From G965215055 sp965242685 (GTDB lineage Bacteria > Pseudomonadota > Gammaproteobacteria > UBA4575): a stretch of 64,000 nucleotides of DNA. Made by a program: the position numbers and the translations under genes. Under the pieces are notes generated by a model. The model did not search any database and was not told where the DNA came from. It saw only the letters and a list, made by a program, of their open reading frames with translations. Shown piece after piece: positions 8,446 through 17,898 of the stretch. The stretch's first letter is position 1, and the number at the start of each line of letters is the position of its first letter. Where the stretch lies: assembly GCA_965242685.1 (NCBI GenBank), contig OZ251487.1, forward strand, positions 1,550,001-1,614,000, written 5' to 3'.

Positions 8446-9186
8446 ATGCAGAATCAACCCGTTCCAACGGCGGTTTCCGAATCAAGCAATCGGGTGATGA
8501 GCGGTAAAAGAATTTTACTGGTCGAGGATGAATCTTCCATACGCGAGATGGTGTCCTTCGCATTGGGCAAGGACGGCTACATCATCGACGAGGCCGAAAA
8601 CGGCAGTTCGGCGGAGACGCGGATGGCAGACCATCTTCCCAGCTTGATCTTGCTGGACTGGATGCTGCCGGATATAAGCGGTCTGGAGCTGCTGAGGAAG
8701 TGGAAGCGCAACGACGTTACCTGGGAAATTCCCGTCATCATGTTGACTGCACGGGTGGAGGAACGCGACAAGATTACCGGTCTAGATTCGGGCGCCGACG
8801 ACTACATCACCAAACCGTTTTCGGTGAAGGAGTTATCCGCACGCATCCAGGCGATACTACGCAGGGGTACCGGTTCGGTTGAGAACGAGGTAGGCATCGG
8901 GCGGCTTCTGCTGGATATGGACGCGCGCCGCGTCTACGCCGACGGTCGGCCCGTCAACATAGGGCCTACCGAGTTTCGATTACTCGAGTTTTTTATGACC
9001 CACCCGGAACGCGCCTATACCCGTAGCCAATTATTGGATTACGTGTGGGGACGCAACGTGTACGTTGAAGAACGCACCGTGGATGTTCATATCGTGCGTT
9101 TGAGAAAACTGCTTAAATCCATGGGTTGTGAGCAGATGATTCAGACCGTGCGCGGGTACGGCTATCGATTCTCCGCAAAAGTATAA
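8446..9186 (+). CDS. phoB: Phosphate regulon response regulator
   Basis: OmpR-class response regulator that activates Pho genes when phosphorylated by PhoR. The receiver domain (about residues 20-135) has the acidic pair VEDE, phospho-acceptor Asp71 in LILLDWMLPD, and Lys in ITKPF. The C-terminal winged-helix domain carries the typical YTRSQLLDYVWGRNVYVEERTVDVHIVRLRKLL. The first 17 residues precede the usual PhoB start; a second ATG at 8497 would give the standard length, but the GGAG spaced 8 bp from 8446 supports the longer form. Its stop overlaps the phoR start by one base (TAATG), so the two are translationally coupled. Confidence 0.96.
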   Translation: MQNQPVPTAVSESSNRVMSGKRILLVEDESSIREMVSFALGKDGYIIDEAENGSSAETRMADHLPSLILLDWMLPDISGLELLRKWKRNDVTWEIPVIMLTARVEERDKITGLDSGADDYITKPFSVKELSARIQAILRRGTGSVENEVGIGRLLLDMDARRVYADGRPVNIGPTEFRLLEFFMTHPERAYTRSQLLDYVWGRNVYVEERTVDVHIVRLRKLLKSMGCEQMIQTVRGYGYRFSAKV

Positions 9187-10502
9187 TGTCACGCAACGCA
9201 TGGCTGTCGGAATTTAACCGAATTCTGATCGTATTTACTCCATGCGTCCTCGTCGGCGTCATAACAGGGCATCTGCTACTTTTTTTTACCCTCGCGCTGG
9301 TCGTGTATGGGCTGTGGACAACCAGACAGTTGATTACCCTCAAAAGATGGCTGAGCAACGGCGCGGTCATCGACCAGGCACCCGAGTATCGAGGGCTGAT
9401 AGACCAGCACGTTTCCGGCATCGTTGAACTGCAAAAAAGCAACCTTGACAAACAAGGCTCGCTGACGGAATTCGTTGATCAATTTAACCGCATGATTGCC
9501 GCGTTACCGGACGCCGTGGTGATCATGACGGCGTCCGGGGAGGTCTTGTCTTGCAACCAGGCGGCCCATGACTTGCTGCAAGTCCATCCGCAACGCGACC
9601 AGCGTACGCACATCACCCAAATGGTGCGCGACCCCACGTTCATCAACTATTTTTCTACGGGCAAGTTTGACCTCCCACTGGAAATTCGCGGTACGGCGAT
9701 TAATGAACCGGAATTGAGTATGCGCATCATCCCGTTTGGCAAGGATAGCCTGGTCTTGATCGCACAGGATATGTCGCAATCGGTACGCGTATATGAAATG
9801 CGACAAAGCTTCATTTCAAATGCCTCCCATGAATTGCGTACTCCCCTGACGGTAATATTGGGCTATTTGGAGGCCTTGTCGAAACACCCCGAGCTTCCCG
9901 ACAGTTGCGCCCCCGCGCTGCGCCCCGCCAAACTACAGGCGCAAAGAATGAAACAACTCGTTGACGACCTGTTGACGTTGTCGCGCCTAGAATCTTTGGT
10001 TACCGCCGCACGCGATGAGGTCATTCCCGTTGCGCCGATGATTAAGGAAGTGGTGAGGGAGGCGAAAACCTCATCTTGGTTCACCGACCACGATATTCGT
10101 TGCAACATGGAAACCGAGGCGGCATTGAAGGGCAACTTACAGGAAATTTATAGCGTGGTCTCTAATCTGATCAGTAACGCCGTCAAACATACGGAGGCGG
10201 GTACCGGCGTTCGCGTCACCTGGAGACTTGTGGATGAAAAATGGGCGCAATTGGTGGTTGAAGATGACGGTAAAGGTATCGCATCGGAACACCTCAACAG
10301 ACTGACCGAGCGGTTTTATCGCGTCGACGCCGGGCGTTCGCGCGATAAAGGCGGTACCGGGCTCGGTCTTTCCATCGTCAAACACGTGGTTGACCGCCAT
10401 GGAGGTACATTGACGATCAACAGTCAACTTGGGAAAGGTGCTGTCTTTACGTGTAATTTTCCTGCCACGCGGCTGGTGTACGGCAGTGAAAACGGCAAAT
10501 AA
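9186..10502 (+). CDS. phoR: Phosphate regulon sensor histidine kinase
   Basis: Membrane sensor kinase partnered with PhoB. The 438-residue product has two N-terminal membrane segments (about residues 10-45), a short linker, a PAS domain (about 95-195), the dimerisation/phospho-acceptor helix FISNASHELRTPLTVILGYLEAL with His215, and a HATPase domain with the N box (NLISNAVKH), G1 (DDGKGI) and G2 (GGTGLGLSIVKH). All catalytic elements are present. In the known system PhoR reads phosphate status through PstB/PhoU, both encoded just downstream. Confidence 0.96.
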   Translation: MSRNAWLSEFNRILIVFTPCVLVGVITGHLLLFFTLALVVYGLWTTRQLITLKRWLSNGAVIDQAPEYRGLIDQHVSGIVELQKSNLDKQGSLTEFVDQFNRMIAALPDAVVIMTASGEVLSCNQAAHDLLQVHPQRDQRTHITQMVRDPTFINYFSTGKFDLPLEIRGTAINEPELSMRIIPFGKDSLVLIAQDMSQSVRVYEMRQSFISNASHELRTPLTVILGYLEALSKHPELPDSCAPALRPAKLQAQRMKQLVDDLLTLSRLESLVTAARDEVIPVAPMIKEVVREAKTSSWFTDHDIRCNMETEAALKGNLQEIYSVVSNLISNAVKHTEAGTGVRVTWRLVDEKWAQLVVEDDGKGIASEHLNRLTERFYRVDAGRSRDKGGTGLGLSIVKHVVDRHGGTLTINSQLGKGAVFTCNFPATRLVYGSENGK

Positions 10503-10527
10503 CGGCTGATTTTGAGACGTAATAAAA

Positions 10528-10571
10528 CTGTAACAGTCTGCTTATATCCTTGTAATAGTCTGCTTTTACAA
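10528..10571 (+). promoter_or_regulatory. Pho-box array before pstS
   Basis: CTGTAACAGTCTGCTT (from 10528) recurs as TTGTAATAGTCTGCTT (from 10550), a 22-bp period equal to two 11-bp PhoB half-site spacings; a third TTTTACA follows. It ends about 45 bp before the pstS start. The arrangement matches tandem PhoB binding sites, though the core is TGTAAC/T rather than the enterobacterial CTGTCAT. Confidence 0.7.
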
Positions 10572-10615
10572 TTCTTGGCAAGTATATATCCAACGATAAT
10601 TATAGGAGTTATTTC

Positions 10616-11599
10616 ATGTACGCATTGATAAACAAGTGCAGCACTTTGTTTGTTGCATTACTCACGTTACTTGCCATTTCGGTATCGGCAGAAGTCAAAG
10701 TTGATCCCGATCTTGGGGAATATACCGCTACCCGCGGCGTTTCCGGGAACTTGTCCACCGTCGGTTCCGACACGTTGGCAAACCTGATGACTCTGTGGGC
10801 GGAAGAGTACAAGCGTTTTTATCCGAACGTAAACATCCAGGTCCAAGCCGCCGGCTCTTCTACGGCACCGCCCGCACTGACGGAAGGAACGGCAAATCTC
10901 GGTCCGATGAGCCGTAAGATGAAGAATAAGGAACTTGCGGCGTTCGAAAAAAAGTTTGGCTACAAGCCGACGGCAATTCCGGTTGCAATAGACGCCTTGG
11001 CCGTATACGTGCACAAGGACAATCCGATTGAAGGCATGTCCATCGCACAAGTTGACACAGTGTTTTCAAGCACTCGAAAATGTGGCGGCAGCGAGGACGT
11101 TACCGTTTGGGGCGACCTCGGCCTGAAGGGTGATTGGGAAAGGCGCGATCTTCAGTTGTTCGGCCGTAATTCGGTATCCGGCACTTACGGCTACTTCAAG
11201 AAGAAGGCACTGTGTAAGGGTGACTACAAGTCAACTGTGAATGAACAGCCTGGTTCGGCGTCCGTAGTGCAGTCCGTGTCCAGTTCGCTGAACGGCATCG
11301 GTTATTCCGGTATCGGTTACAAGACCTCGGGCGTGCGCGCGGTGCCGCTGTCAAAAAAGGCTTCACCCGACCGAGTTGAAGCTACGCCCGAGAATGCAAT
11401 CTCCGGCGAGTATCCGCTGGCAAGATTTTTATACGTCTACGTGAACAAGGCACCCGGCAAACCCTTGCTACCATTGGAAAAGGAATTCATCAAAATGGTG
11501 TTGGCTGTGCAAGGCCAAAAGGTGGTAGTTAAAGACGGTTACATTCCATTGCCCGCAAAGGTGGCAAAAAAAGCCCTTGTGTCAATTGGCGAGAAATAA
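10616..11599 (+). CDS. pstS: Phosphate ABC transporter substrate-binding protein
   Basis: Periplasmic phosphate-binding protein that delivers phosphate to PstCA. A signal peptide (ending SVSAEVK) precedes the PstS motifs: STVGSDTLANLM near the mature N-terminus, AAGSSTAPPALTEGTANLGPMSRKM, and GRNSVSGTYGYFKKKALCKGDY, which supplies phosphate ligands. Length is 327 residues, normal. It opens the pst operon behind the Pho-box array, and a large hairpin separates it from pstC. Confidence 0.96.
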   Translation: MYALINKCSTLFVALLTLLAISVSAEVKVDPDLGEYTATRGVSGNLSTVGSDTLANLMTLWAEEYKRFYPNVNIQVQAAGSSTAPPALTEGTANLGPMSRKMKNKELAAFEKKFGYKPTAIPVAIDALAVYVHKDNPIEGMSIAQVDTVFSSTRKCGGSEDVTVWGDLGLKGDWERRDLQLFGRNSVSGTYGYFKKKALCKGDYKSTVNEQPGSASVVQSVSSSLNGIGYSGIGYKTSGVRAVPLSKKASPDRVEATPENAISGEYPLARFLYVYVNKAPGKPLLPLEKEFIKMVLAVQGQKVVVKDGYIPLPAKVAKKALVSIGEK

Positions 11600-11623
11600 C
11601 GACAAAATTTGTAAGATAACCAA

Positions 11624-11664
11624 GCCGAACCCTTGCAGCCCCGTTTGCTGCAAGGGGCTTCGGC
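11624..11664 (+). promoter_or_regulatory. Long intercistronic hairpin between pstS and pstC
   Basis: GCCGAA-CCCTTGCAG pairs with CTGCAAGGG-TTCGGC around a short loop, about 15 bp in all. No T-run follows, so it resembles an mRNA-stabilising or partially attenuating hairpin rather than a full terminator. Such an element would keep pstS mRNA in excess over the permease genes. Confidence 0.6.
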
Positions 11665-11784
11665 ACCGGGCAGGATGGCGTTCACCATAACGGAGATCTT
11701 GCATCGATGAGGGGTTGCGATAGGGTATCCCGAATCAATTTGAGATTGACGGCTGAAAAGTGACAAAATAATAATAAACAAAGC

Positions 11785-14067
11785 ATGTCACCAGAATCAG
11801 ATCGTTCCCAGTTCACTGCCGTTCCCCAACCGTTTTTGTTTGACCGTGCACTCTGGCGGCGGCGCTCAATAAGGGACTTTTCGGCGCGCTATCTAGTCGG
11901 TGCCGGCGGTATTGCCGTAATTATTTCCATCATCCTGATCTTTCTTTTCCTGTTTATGATGGTACTGCCGCTGTTCAAGGGTGCGCAATTGCACCGGGTC
12001 GCCAGTTACCCCCTGAGCGACGTCTATGCCGGCGACACGCTGCTCTACGCAATAGAAGAGCAGGCCGAAACAGCCATGCGACTCGGCAGCGATGGAGTGG
12101 TGCGTTTCTTTGACGTTGATAGCGGCGGCGTGACGGAGAATTATCCCTTGCTGGCCGCCGGCAGTGCGCGCGTAAGTAGTTGGGCGCACGTCAACGAGGA
12201 ACGAAGCTTCATTGGTCTGGGACTGGATAACGGACAGGTACTGATCTTTGGGCATGAGTATTCGCTACGCTATCACGATGATCGTCGCACCATCGTGCCG
12301 CGCATCGTATACCCTTACGGCGACAATACCGTTGAGCTGGGGAACGGTGCGCAGAAAATACTTAACTTGGCGGTCGGGGACGATGAAGATGGAATCACTT
12401 TTTTTGTATCTACCGAAGACGGCGTTAGACTGATCAACTTTGAAAAGCGGTCTTCATTTTTGGATGAAGATGAAATTACCCTTGAATTGACCGATCAGGT
12501 ATCGCTTTCATACCCCGACACACCGATCAAGGCACTGATCTCGCTGCAACGCGAGTGGCTGTACGTTTTGAACGAGGAAGGTGTAATTTCCTTTTACGAT
12601 ATACGTGACAAGGGGGCGCCGGTCTATATCGAAAACGTCGCCGTGTTGGAACATGGCAGGCTTCCCGGTGCATTCGAATTTTTAGTGGGCGGTATCTCGC
12701 TGTTGCTGGCCGACGATCACGGCAATATTTATCAGTTATTTCCGGTGCGTGACGGCAACGGCGGATATCGCCTGGAGACCATTAGGAGTTTTACCGGCAA
12801 CGGCGCCGGAATTTCCGGTATAACGACCGAGAAACTTCGCAAGGGATTCCTTGCCACCGACACGGATGGCAACGTGTCCGTTTTTCATATTACGGCTTCA
12901 AGACACTTGCTGACCAAGAGTATTGCACTGCACCCGCTTGTCCACCTGGGTATAGCACCGCGCAGCGACAAGCTCATTGCCGAAGATGCCGGCGGTCAAA
13001 TACATGTTTTGCGGCTGGACAGCGAACATCCGGAAGTCTCGTGGAACTCAATCTGGGGAAAGGTCTGGTATGAAAGTTATCCTGAACCGGACTATATATG
13101 GCAATCTTCATCGGCCTCCAGCGACTTTGAACCGAAATTCAGCCTAACTCCGCTGACTTTCGGTACTTTCAAGGCCGCATTCTATGCCATGTTGCTGGCG
13201 ATGCCGCTGGCTATTGCAGGGGCGATCTTTACCGCCTATTTCATGGCGCCCGGAATGCGCGGGCTGGTAAAGCCTTCCATTGAAATCATGGAAGCGTTGC
13301 CGACAGTCATATTGGGGTTTCTGGCCGGGCTTTGGTTGGCGCCTTTCGTAGAGGCCCATCTGCCCGGTGTCTTTACCTCTCTGTTGGTGATCCCGCTGGG
13401 TATGCTAATTGCCAGCCTGCTCTGGTGGTACGTACCCGAACACGTCAAGACACGTGTTCCCGACGGTTGGCAGGCGGCATTGTTATTACCGGTGGTCATT
13501 CTCTGCGGATGGCTTGCTTTGTCAATCAGCCCATGGATGGAAGATGTGTTTTTCGGTAGCAACATGCGACTGTGGCTGACCGATACAATGGATATCGGCT
13601 ACGACCAGAGAAACTCCATCATTATCGGCATCGCGATAGGGTTTGCCGTGATTCCGACTATTTTTTCGATTACCGAGGATGCGATTTTCAGTGTACCCAA
13701 ACATTTGAGTTCGGGTTCATTAGCGTTAGGTGCAACGCCTTGGCAAACCTTAGTGCGAGTCGTATTACCTTCCGCGAGCCCGGGAATTTTTTCGGCCACC
13801 ATGATCGGACTGGGGCGCGCCGTTGGCGAAACCATGATCGTGCTGATGGCTACCGGTAATACGCCGATAATGGATTTCAGTGTTTTCGAAGGGATGCGCA
13901 CGTTGTCCGCCAACGTTGCGGTGGAACTTCCTGAATCCGAGGTGAGCAGCACCCATTTCAGAATTCTATTTCTGGCGGCATTGGTGCTGTTCATGTTTAC
14001 CTTTTTCTTTAACACTGTCGCGGAACTGGTGCGGCAGAGACTGCGTGAGAAATACAGCACGCTTTGA
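11785..14067 (+). CDS. pstC: Phosphate ABC transporter permease PstC, long form
   Basis: One of the two membrane subunits of the Pst phosphate importer. The C-terminal 300 or so residues hold the permease fold with the EAA-type loop GSLALGATPWQTLVRVVLPSASPGI. The protein is far longer (760 residues) than the roughly 320 of E. coli PstC. After a first membrane helix (about residues 36-60) there is a large, probably periplasmic, beta-rich insert of some 370 residues that contains repeated strands. Enlarged PstC proteins occur in many gammaproteobacteria. The gene is followed closely by pstA. Confidence 0.93.
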   Translation: MSPESDRSQFTAVPQPFLFDRALWRRRSIRDFSARYLVGAGGIAVIISIILIFLFLFMMVLPLFKGAQLHRVASYPLSDVYAGDTLLYAIEEQAETAMRLGSDGVVRFFDVDSGGVTENYPLLAAGSARVSSWAHVNEERSFIGLGLDNGQVLIFGHEYSLRYHDDRRTIVPRIVYPYGDNTVELGNGAQKILNLAVGDDEDGITFFVSTEDGVRLINFEKRSSFLDEDEITLELTDQVSLSYPDTPIKALISLQREWLYVLNEEGVISFYDIRDKGAPVYIENVAVLEHGRLPGAFEFLVGGISLLLADDHGNIYQLFPVRDGNGGYRLETIRSFTGNGAGISGITTEKLRKGFLATDTDGNVSVFHITASRHLLTKSIALHPLVHLGIAPRSDKLIAEDAGGQIHVLRLDSEHPEVSWNSIWGKVWYESYPEPDYIWQSSSASSDFEPKFSLTPLTFGTFKAAFYAMLLAMPLAIAGAIFTAYFMAPGMRGLVKPSIEIMEALPTVILGFLAGLWLAPFVEAHLPGVFTSLLVIPLGMLIASLLWWYVPEHVKTRVPDGWQAALLLPVVILCGWLALSISPWMEDVFFGSNMRLWLTDTMDIGYDQRNSIIIGIAIGFAVIPTIFSITEDAIFSVPKHLSSGSLALGATPWQTLVRVVLPSASPGIFSATMIGLGRAVGETMIVLMATGNTPIMDFSVFEGMRTLSANVAVELPESEVSSTHFRILFLAALVLFMFTFFFNTVAELVRQRLREKYSTL

Positions 14068-14080
14068 GCGATGCAAAGAA

Positions 14081-15757
14081 ATGCAGAACCAACGCAGCAG
14101 TTTTAAGTCATTTATATCTTCCGGTCAGCCTTGGATATGGCTGAATGCGGGTGCGGTGACGTTGAGTATCACCATGGTGTTCGGGCTGTTGTTGTTCATT
14201 GCCGTTCGCGGCCTCGGTCACTTTTGGCCAAGTGCGGTGTATCAGATTCAATATGACGATGGTTCCAAGGTGATTCAGATCATTGGCGAGCGTGTTGAAA
14301 CCGAAGAAGTGTCGAGACAGCGTATCATCGAATCGGGAGTCAATGTCAGGGGCGATCAGAAGCGTATTGCACGCAATCTGATCAAAGTGGGTAACCGTGA
14401 AGTACTGGGCATAGACTTCATGCTGACCGTCGCGCCCAATGAAGTCACCGTGACCAAACCTGTCGACGCGTTGGTTCTAGAACGCACGCAATGGGGTAAC
14501 TCTTACGGCTATCTGAGGGCGATAAAGGATGGCGGTGATGCACTGCCGATACAAAATGAAATCATGTGGGCGGAGCTGGATACACGTCTGCGACGAGTGT
14601 CGGAGCTTAGGGAAAGAATTGAACGTATTGAGAAGGTCGAGATCGGCACGATCAATTTTCAGCTTGAAAAGCTGAGATTGAAGAAGCGTGGATTGGAACT
14701 GAAAGGAGTAACTGCTAGCGAACACTTTGATGAAATTGCCACTGTACAGGAGAGATATCACGCCGAGTATGAAGAGCTAAAAAATGAACTCGGTAGTCTC
14801 TACGAAGAAATTTCCCGTGACAGTATCGTACTGAGGGTGATGACCGGGGAGGATATCGAGATCAAACTCGCCAACGTGGTCAAGGCATATCGGCCCAATG
14901 CCATGAGCCTGGCTGAAAAGGTTGCTTTTTACATCGAGACGTTTTGGGGGTTTATTACCGACGATCCGCGAGAGGCAAATACCGAGGGTGGGATTTTCCC
15001 GGCTATTTTTGGCACTGTCGCCATGGTGATGCTGATGTCGGTTATCGTTACGCCGTTCGGCGTCATTGCGGCAGTCTACCTCAGGGAATATGCCCGCCAA
15101 GGATTGATTACACGTTTGGTGAGGATATCGGTAAATAATCTGGCAGGTGTGCCCTCTATCGTCTACGGAGTGTTTGGTTTGGGATTTTTCGTGTACATGG
15201 TAGGCGGCACCATTGATGAGCTTTTTTATCCTGAGGCCTTACCGGCGCCGACTTTCGGTTCAGGCGGCATGCTGTGGGCATCGTTGACGCTGGCGTTGTT
15301 GACGGTGCCCGTGGTGATCGTTGCGACCGAAGAAGGCCTGTCCCGAATTCCACGAACTATCAGGGAAGGCTCGTTGGCACTGGGCGCGACCAAAGCGGAG
15401 ACCTTGTGGCGCACGGTGTTGCCGATGGCCAGCCCGGCGATGATGACGGGGTTGATTTTGGCGGTTGCTCGCGCCGCGGGCGAGGTGGCCCCCCTCATGC
15501 TGGTAGGTGCCGTGAAGCTGGCGCCTTCTTTACCGATTGACACAAATGCTCCGTTTGTTCATCTTGAACGAAAATTCATGCACCTGGGGTTCCATATCTA
15601 CGACGTGGGTTTTCAAAGTCCCAACGTGGAAGCCGCGCGACCGTTGGTCTATGCAACCGCCCTAGTGCTGGTGGCGGTCATCGTAATACTGAATCTTGCC
15701 GCAATATACATACGCAATCACTTACGGGAGAAATACAGAAGCCTCGAACAACACTAA
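14081..15757 (+). CDS. pstA: Phosphate ABC transporter permease PstA, long form
   Basis: Second Pst membrane subunit. The C-terminal half has the permease fold with GSLALGATKAETLWRTVLPMASPAMMTG and ends in HLREKYRSLEQH. The N-terminal half holds one membrane helix and an extended, partly coiled-coil insert (REKIER...LEKLRLKKRGLELKG region), matching the enlarged PstC. The ATG at 14081, 13 bp after the pstC stop, is preferred. An in-frame GTG at 14045, inside pstC, would add 12 residues. Confidence 0.93.
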   Translation: MQNQRSSFKSFISSGQPWIWLNAGAVTLSITMVFGLLLFIAVRGLGHFWPSAVYQIQYDDGSKVIQIIGERVETEEVSRQRIIESGVNVRGDQKRIARNLIKVGNREVLGIDFMLTVAPNEVTVTKPVDALVLERTQWGNSYGYLRAIKDGGDALPIQNEIMWAELDTRLRRVSELRERIERIEKVEIGTINFQLEKLRLKKRGLELKGVTASEHFDEIATVQERYHAEYEELKNELGSLYEEISRDSIVLRVMTGEDIEIKLANVVKAYRPNAMSLAEKVAFYIETFWGFITDDPREANTEGGIFPAIFGTVAMVMLMSVIVTPFGVIAAVYLREYARQGLITRLVRISVNNLAGVPSIVYGVFGLGFFVYMVGGTIDELFYPEALPAPTFGSGGMLWASLTLALLTVPVVIVATEEGLSRIPRTIREGSLALGATKAETLWRTVLPMASPAMMTGLILAVARAAGEVAPLMLVGAVKLAPSLPIDTNAPFVHLERKFMHLGFHIYDVGFQSPNVEAARPLVYATALVLVAVIVILNLAAIYIRNHLREKYRSLEQH

Positions 15758-15821
15758 AGGTATCCTGCAAGTCTCGATGATAATAAATATAAAGTCGAAG
15801 AGTTGAGGAAAAATAACAACT

Positions 15822-16640
15822 ATGGCAGCCCCACAAACATCACAGAAAGTGCTTCTCGGCAGAGAAAACCCGAGGCTTGAAGAGGAAAAAATCTGCTTTG
15901 AGTGTCGGGACTTCAATCTCTATTACGGCAACGCGCAAGCCCTGAAAGGCATCAACTTAATCATTCCCGAAAAAAAGGTCACCGCTTTTATCGGCCCCAG
16001 TGGTTGCGGCAAGTCAACGCTGTTGCGCTGTATGAACCGCATGAATGATTTGATAGATATCGTTCGTATAGAAGGTCGGATGCTGCTGCATGGCGATGAC
16101 ATTTACAGCAAGTCAACCAACGTTGCGGAGCTTCGCCGCAAGGTTGGGATGGTGTTTCAGAAACCCAATCCCTTTCCCAAAACCGTATACGAGAACGTCG
16201 CCTATGGGTTGCGGCTACAAGGCATCAACAAGAAACGTTTGCTGGATGAGCGCGTTGAGTGGGCGTTAAAGGGTGCGGCATTGTGGGAGGAGGTGAAAAA
16301 CCGCCTGCAGGATAATGCCTTGGAATTGTCTGGCGGGCAACAACAGCGACTGGTAATTGCGCGGGCAATTGCAATTCAGCCGGAAGTAATTTTGTTGGAT
16401 GAACCGGCTTCGGCATTGGACCCGATTTCCACTTTAAAAATTGAAGAACTCATCATTCGATTAAAGGAAGACTATACCGTAGCGATTGTTACGCACAACA
16501 TGCAGCAAGCGGCGCGCGTTTCCGATTACACCGCATTTTTATATTTGGGTGAACTGATTGAATTTGGGGTTACAAATCAATTGTTTACCAATCCAGAAGA
16601 GAAGCAGACGGAAGATTATATTACCGGTCGATACGGGTAA
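15822..16640 (+). CDS. pstB: Phosphate ABC transporter ATP-binding protein
   Basis: Cytoplasmic ATPase of the Pst importer. Walker A GPSGCGKST at residues 58-66, Q-loop in VFQKPNPFPKTVYENVAYGLR (a PstB hallmark), signature LSGGQQQR, Walker B VILLDEPASALDP and the switch His in VTHNMQQAARVSDYTAF. Length is 272 residues, normal. It sits between pstA and phoU in the usual order. Confidence 0.97.
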   Translation: MAAPQTSQKVLLGRENPRLEEEKICFECRDFNLYYGNAQALKGINLIIPEKKVTAFIGPSGCGKSTLLRCMNRMNDLIDIVRIEGRMLLHGDDIYSKSTNVAELRRKVGMVFQKPNPFPKTVYENVAYGLRLQGINKKRLLDERVEWALKGAALWEEVKNRLQDNALELSGGQQQRLVIARAIAIQPEVILLDEPASALDPISTLKIEELIIRLKEDYTVAIVTHNMQQAARVSDYTAFLYLGELIEFGVTNQLFTNPEEKQTEDYITGRYG

Positions 16641-16717
16641 TTGGGTACAAAGGTAGATAAGGAACTGCATACCCGCCAGTACAAATATCGATTTACCAAT
16701 GCGATTAGAGGTGACAA

Positions 16718-17479
16718 ATGGTATTTCAAGACATCGGACAACATATTGCGCATCAATTTGACGAAGACCTGGAGTCATTGCGCAGCAAGGTGCTCAACAT
16801 GGGCGGCGTAGTGGAGAAACAGGTTAAGAATGCACTGATGGCACTTACGCGCGCCGACAGCAGTCTTGCTGATGACGTGGCCACCAGCGACTACAAGATC
16901 AATTCCATGGAAGTAGCGATTGATGAAGAATGCACACAGATTATTGCCCGTCGCCAACCCGCGGCAAGCGACCTGCGTTTGGTGGTGACTATGATTAAGA
17001 CGATCACTGATCTGGAAAGAATCGGCGATGAAGCGGAGAAAATCGGGCGACACGCCATCAAGCTGGCTACCGTTGAGCGTACGCCCGCCTATTTCTCGGA
17101 ACTCAAGCACCTGGGTGAGCAAGTGTGCAAGATGCTGCACGATTGCCTGGATACATTTGCCCGCATGGATATGGGCAACGCGTTCACGATCGCCCGCGAA
17201 GACCGGGAAATCAATAATGAGTACGATGCATTGGTACGTCAGCTTATTACGCACATGATGGAGGATCCGCGCGCCATCAAGCGTTCACTCAGGGTCATGT
17301 GGTGCGCACGCGCCCTGGAACGCATTGGAGATCATGCAAAAAATATCTGCGAGTACGTTATTTATACCGTCGCCGGAAAAGATATTCGCCACACGAGCTT
17401 TGATCAAGTGAAAAGCGAGCTTGCCGACACGGGCAACAAGCAGACTGCCATAGAAGAGCATAAACCTGAGGCCGAATGA
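16718..17479 (+). CDS. phoU: Phosphate signalling regulator PhoU
   Basis: All-helical cytoplasmic protein that links PstB to PhoR and dampens Pho signalling and phosphate uptake. It consists of two repeated three-helix PhoU units, each with a metal-binding ExxxD-type motif: LERIGDEAEKIGRHA around residues 100-115 and LERIGDHAKNICEYVIYTVAG near 205-225. AGAGGTGAC provides the ribosome-binding site. It ends the pst operon; a new promoter-like TATAAT (17540-17545) follows. Confidence 0.96.
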   Translation: MVFQDIGQHIAHQFDEDLESLRSKVLNMGGVVEKQVKNALMALTRADSSLADDVATSDYKINSMEVAIDEECTQIIARRQPAASDLRLVVTMIKTITDLERIGDEAEKIGRHAIKLATVERTPAYFSELKHLGEQVCKMLHDCLDTFARMDMGNAFTIAREDREINNEYDALVRQLITHMMEDPRAIKRSLRVMWCARALERIGDHAKNICEYVIYTVAGKDIRHTSFDQVKSELADTGNKQTAIEEHKPEAE

Positions 17480-17670
17480 TGAGACGTGGGTAGGGGAGTC
17501 GGCCTGCATTAAAAAATTTTAAACTTTTTCCTTCATTGATATAATGCCTTAGCTAGTTTTTTGAAAGCGAGAAGCTTTCCGCCTTTTATGTTTGTGATAT
17601 TGACGTGTTCAAATCAGGCTTGGTGTTTTGAACGCGACCCGGTTCCTAATACATGGAGGAGGAGTTTGTA

Positions 17671-17898
17671 ATGTATAAACTTGTAATAACTTTATTCATT
17701 GTTGCGCTGGTTTTTGGCTGTGGCCAGGAAGTCGAAGAGACGGCAAACACTACTACCGGTGCCGAGGAGACGATGACGTCATCTGATGCATCCACCGTTA
17801 AAGACAAGGTCAGTGACAGCGAATACTCGAAGAAATATGGCGCTGCCATGAAAGAGGCAATGGGGTCGAAAAAAGAATCTTCCGAAGAGGGGCAATAA
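17671..17898 (+). CDS. Small putative lipoprotein
   Basis: A 75-residue protein with a signal peptide ending in the lipobox-like VFGC, so probably lipidated at Cys18 or so. The rest is short, polar and acidic, rich in Thr, Ser, Glu and Lys, with no domain I recognise. A strong ribosome-binding site (GGAGGAGG) precedes the ATG at 17671, and TATAAT at 17540-17545 may be its promoter. Confidence 0.7.
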   Translation: MYKLVITLFIVALVFGCGQEVEETANTTTGAEETMTSSDASTVKDKVSDSEYSKKYGAAMKEAMGSKKESSEEGQ

